Shown here: positions 4,910-5,245 of the stretch, one piece after another
Layout of the letters: the number at the start of each line of letters is the position of its first letter
Numbering within the stretch: position 1 is the stretch's first letter
Assembly (NCBI GenBank): GCA_043746815.1
Contig: JAYTQG010000035.1
Location: 1 to 5,245 of the forward strand
Source of the DNA: JAYTQG01 sp043746815
GTDB lineage: Bacteria; Actinomycetota; Thermoleophilia; Miltoncostaeales; Miltoncostaeaceae
Direction: 5' to 3'
DNA: 5,245 nucleotides
Position numbers and translations under genes: made by a program
The notes under the pieces: generated by a model
The model's input: only the letters and a program-made list of their open reading frames with translations
Database searches by the model: none
Told to the model about the DNA's origin: nothing

Positions 4910-5245
4910 CTACCAGCCGAAGCCGCGGACCGCGCCGACGATGTCGGTGTCGGTCGAGGCCTGGCCGATGACGAGCCCCTCTGTGAATGCGGTCACCTTG
5001 AAGGCGCCGTTCAATGCGTCGGCGGCACCCTTCGTAAGCTTCAGCGTAACGCCCGAGAGCTGAATGTCTTCGCTCGACTTGACCGCCTGCAGCTTCGAAA
5101 GGTCAAGCGAGAACAGCTCAACGCGGCCAACTCGCTTCCCGTTCACACTGACGATCCCGGACAGATCCGGGTTCGAGTCAATCTTGATCGTGAACCGTCG
5201 AAGGTCGACGCGTGTTTCACCCTTTGAGAACGTGAGCCCACCCGA
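4910..5245 (-). CDS. C-terminal part of a secreted-type repeat-domain protein (5' partial)
   Basis: The frame stays open to the right edge, giving 111 residues before TAG at 4910-4912; the N-terminus, any signal peptide and any further domains are outside the window. The only internal start-like codon early on (GTG at 5146) lies inside the domain and is not the real start. The visible part reads SGGLTFSKGETRVDLRRF, then short alternating beta-type strands with NGKRVGRVELFSLDLSKL, QLSGVTLKLTKGAADALNGAF and FTEGLVIGQAST. This pattern (SGGL; LDLS; SGV-x-LT; AA-x-ALN-x-AF; F-x-x-GL-x-IG) matches what I remember from extracytoplasmic, often multi-copy, proteins of Solirubrobacterales, possibly related to HtaA-like domains. 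The function is unknown. It ends within a few residues of the last strand, so this is the true C-terminus. A strong hairpin terminator follows. Confidence 0.75.
   Translation of the reverse strand, partial: SGGLTFSKGETRVDLRRFTIKIDSNPDLSGIVSVNGKRVGRVELFSLDLSKLQAVKSSEDIQLSGVTLKLTKGAADALNGAFKVTAFTEGLVIGQASTDTDIVGAVRGFGW

Noticed and set aside
1..5245. CRISPR array, tRNA/rRNA gene, insertion sequence or transposase
   Set aside because: No regularly spaced repeats, cloverleaf, IS ends or transposase motifs were seen on either strand.

Overview
The window looks like chromosomal DNA from a GC-rich actinobacterium. The high GC, the strong third-position GC bias, the GTG starts and the near absence of Shine-Dalgarno sequences all point that way. 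Two predicted promoters would start transcription on or next to the start codon, that is, give leaderless mRNAs, which are common in Actinobacteria. The partial secreted-type protein at the right edge resembles multi-copy domains I associate with Thermoleophilia/Solirubrobacterales. That lineage guess is from memory and only moderately supported.

Layout, left to right. A 5'-truncated HAD-superfamily hydrolase (haloacid dehalogenase type II-like) runs rightward to 575. Everything after it is on the minus strand. A 179-base convergent gap (576-754) has no clear content. Next, reading right to left, is a compact three-gene cassette: an excisionase-type helix-turn-helix protein (2765-2085), an AbiEii/DUF1814-like nucleotidyltransferase (2107-1358, overlapping it by 23 bases) and a small HEPN-like protein with an RNAIAH motif (1336-755). 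To the right is a two-gene unit: a UlaG-like metallo-beta-lactamase-fold hydrolase (4797-4036), then a 12-helix MFS drug-efflux-type transporter ending at 2841. Last come a perfect 13-bp-stem hairpin terminator (4861-4897) and the C-terminal part of the secreted-type protein it serves (4910 to the window edge).

The most interesting part is the HTH-nucleotidyltransferase-HEPN cassette. It combines elements of the type IV AbiE toxin-antitoxin pair (DNA-binding antitoxin plus nucleotidyltransferase) and the type VII MNT-HEPN pair (nucleotidyltransferase plus HEPN RNase). It seems to have its own sigma70-like promoter overlapping an inverted repeat at the first start codon. A hairpin that encloses the nucleotidyltransferase stop codon may gate expression of the HEPN gene. 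I infer a toxin-antitoxin or phage-defence role; the sequence alone cannot prove it.

The metallo-hydrolase and the MFS pump are probably co-transcribed. Their joint substrate is unknown.
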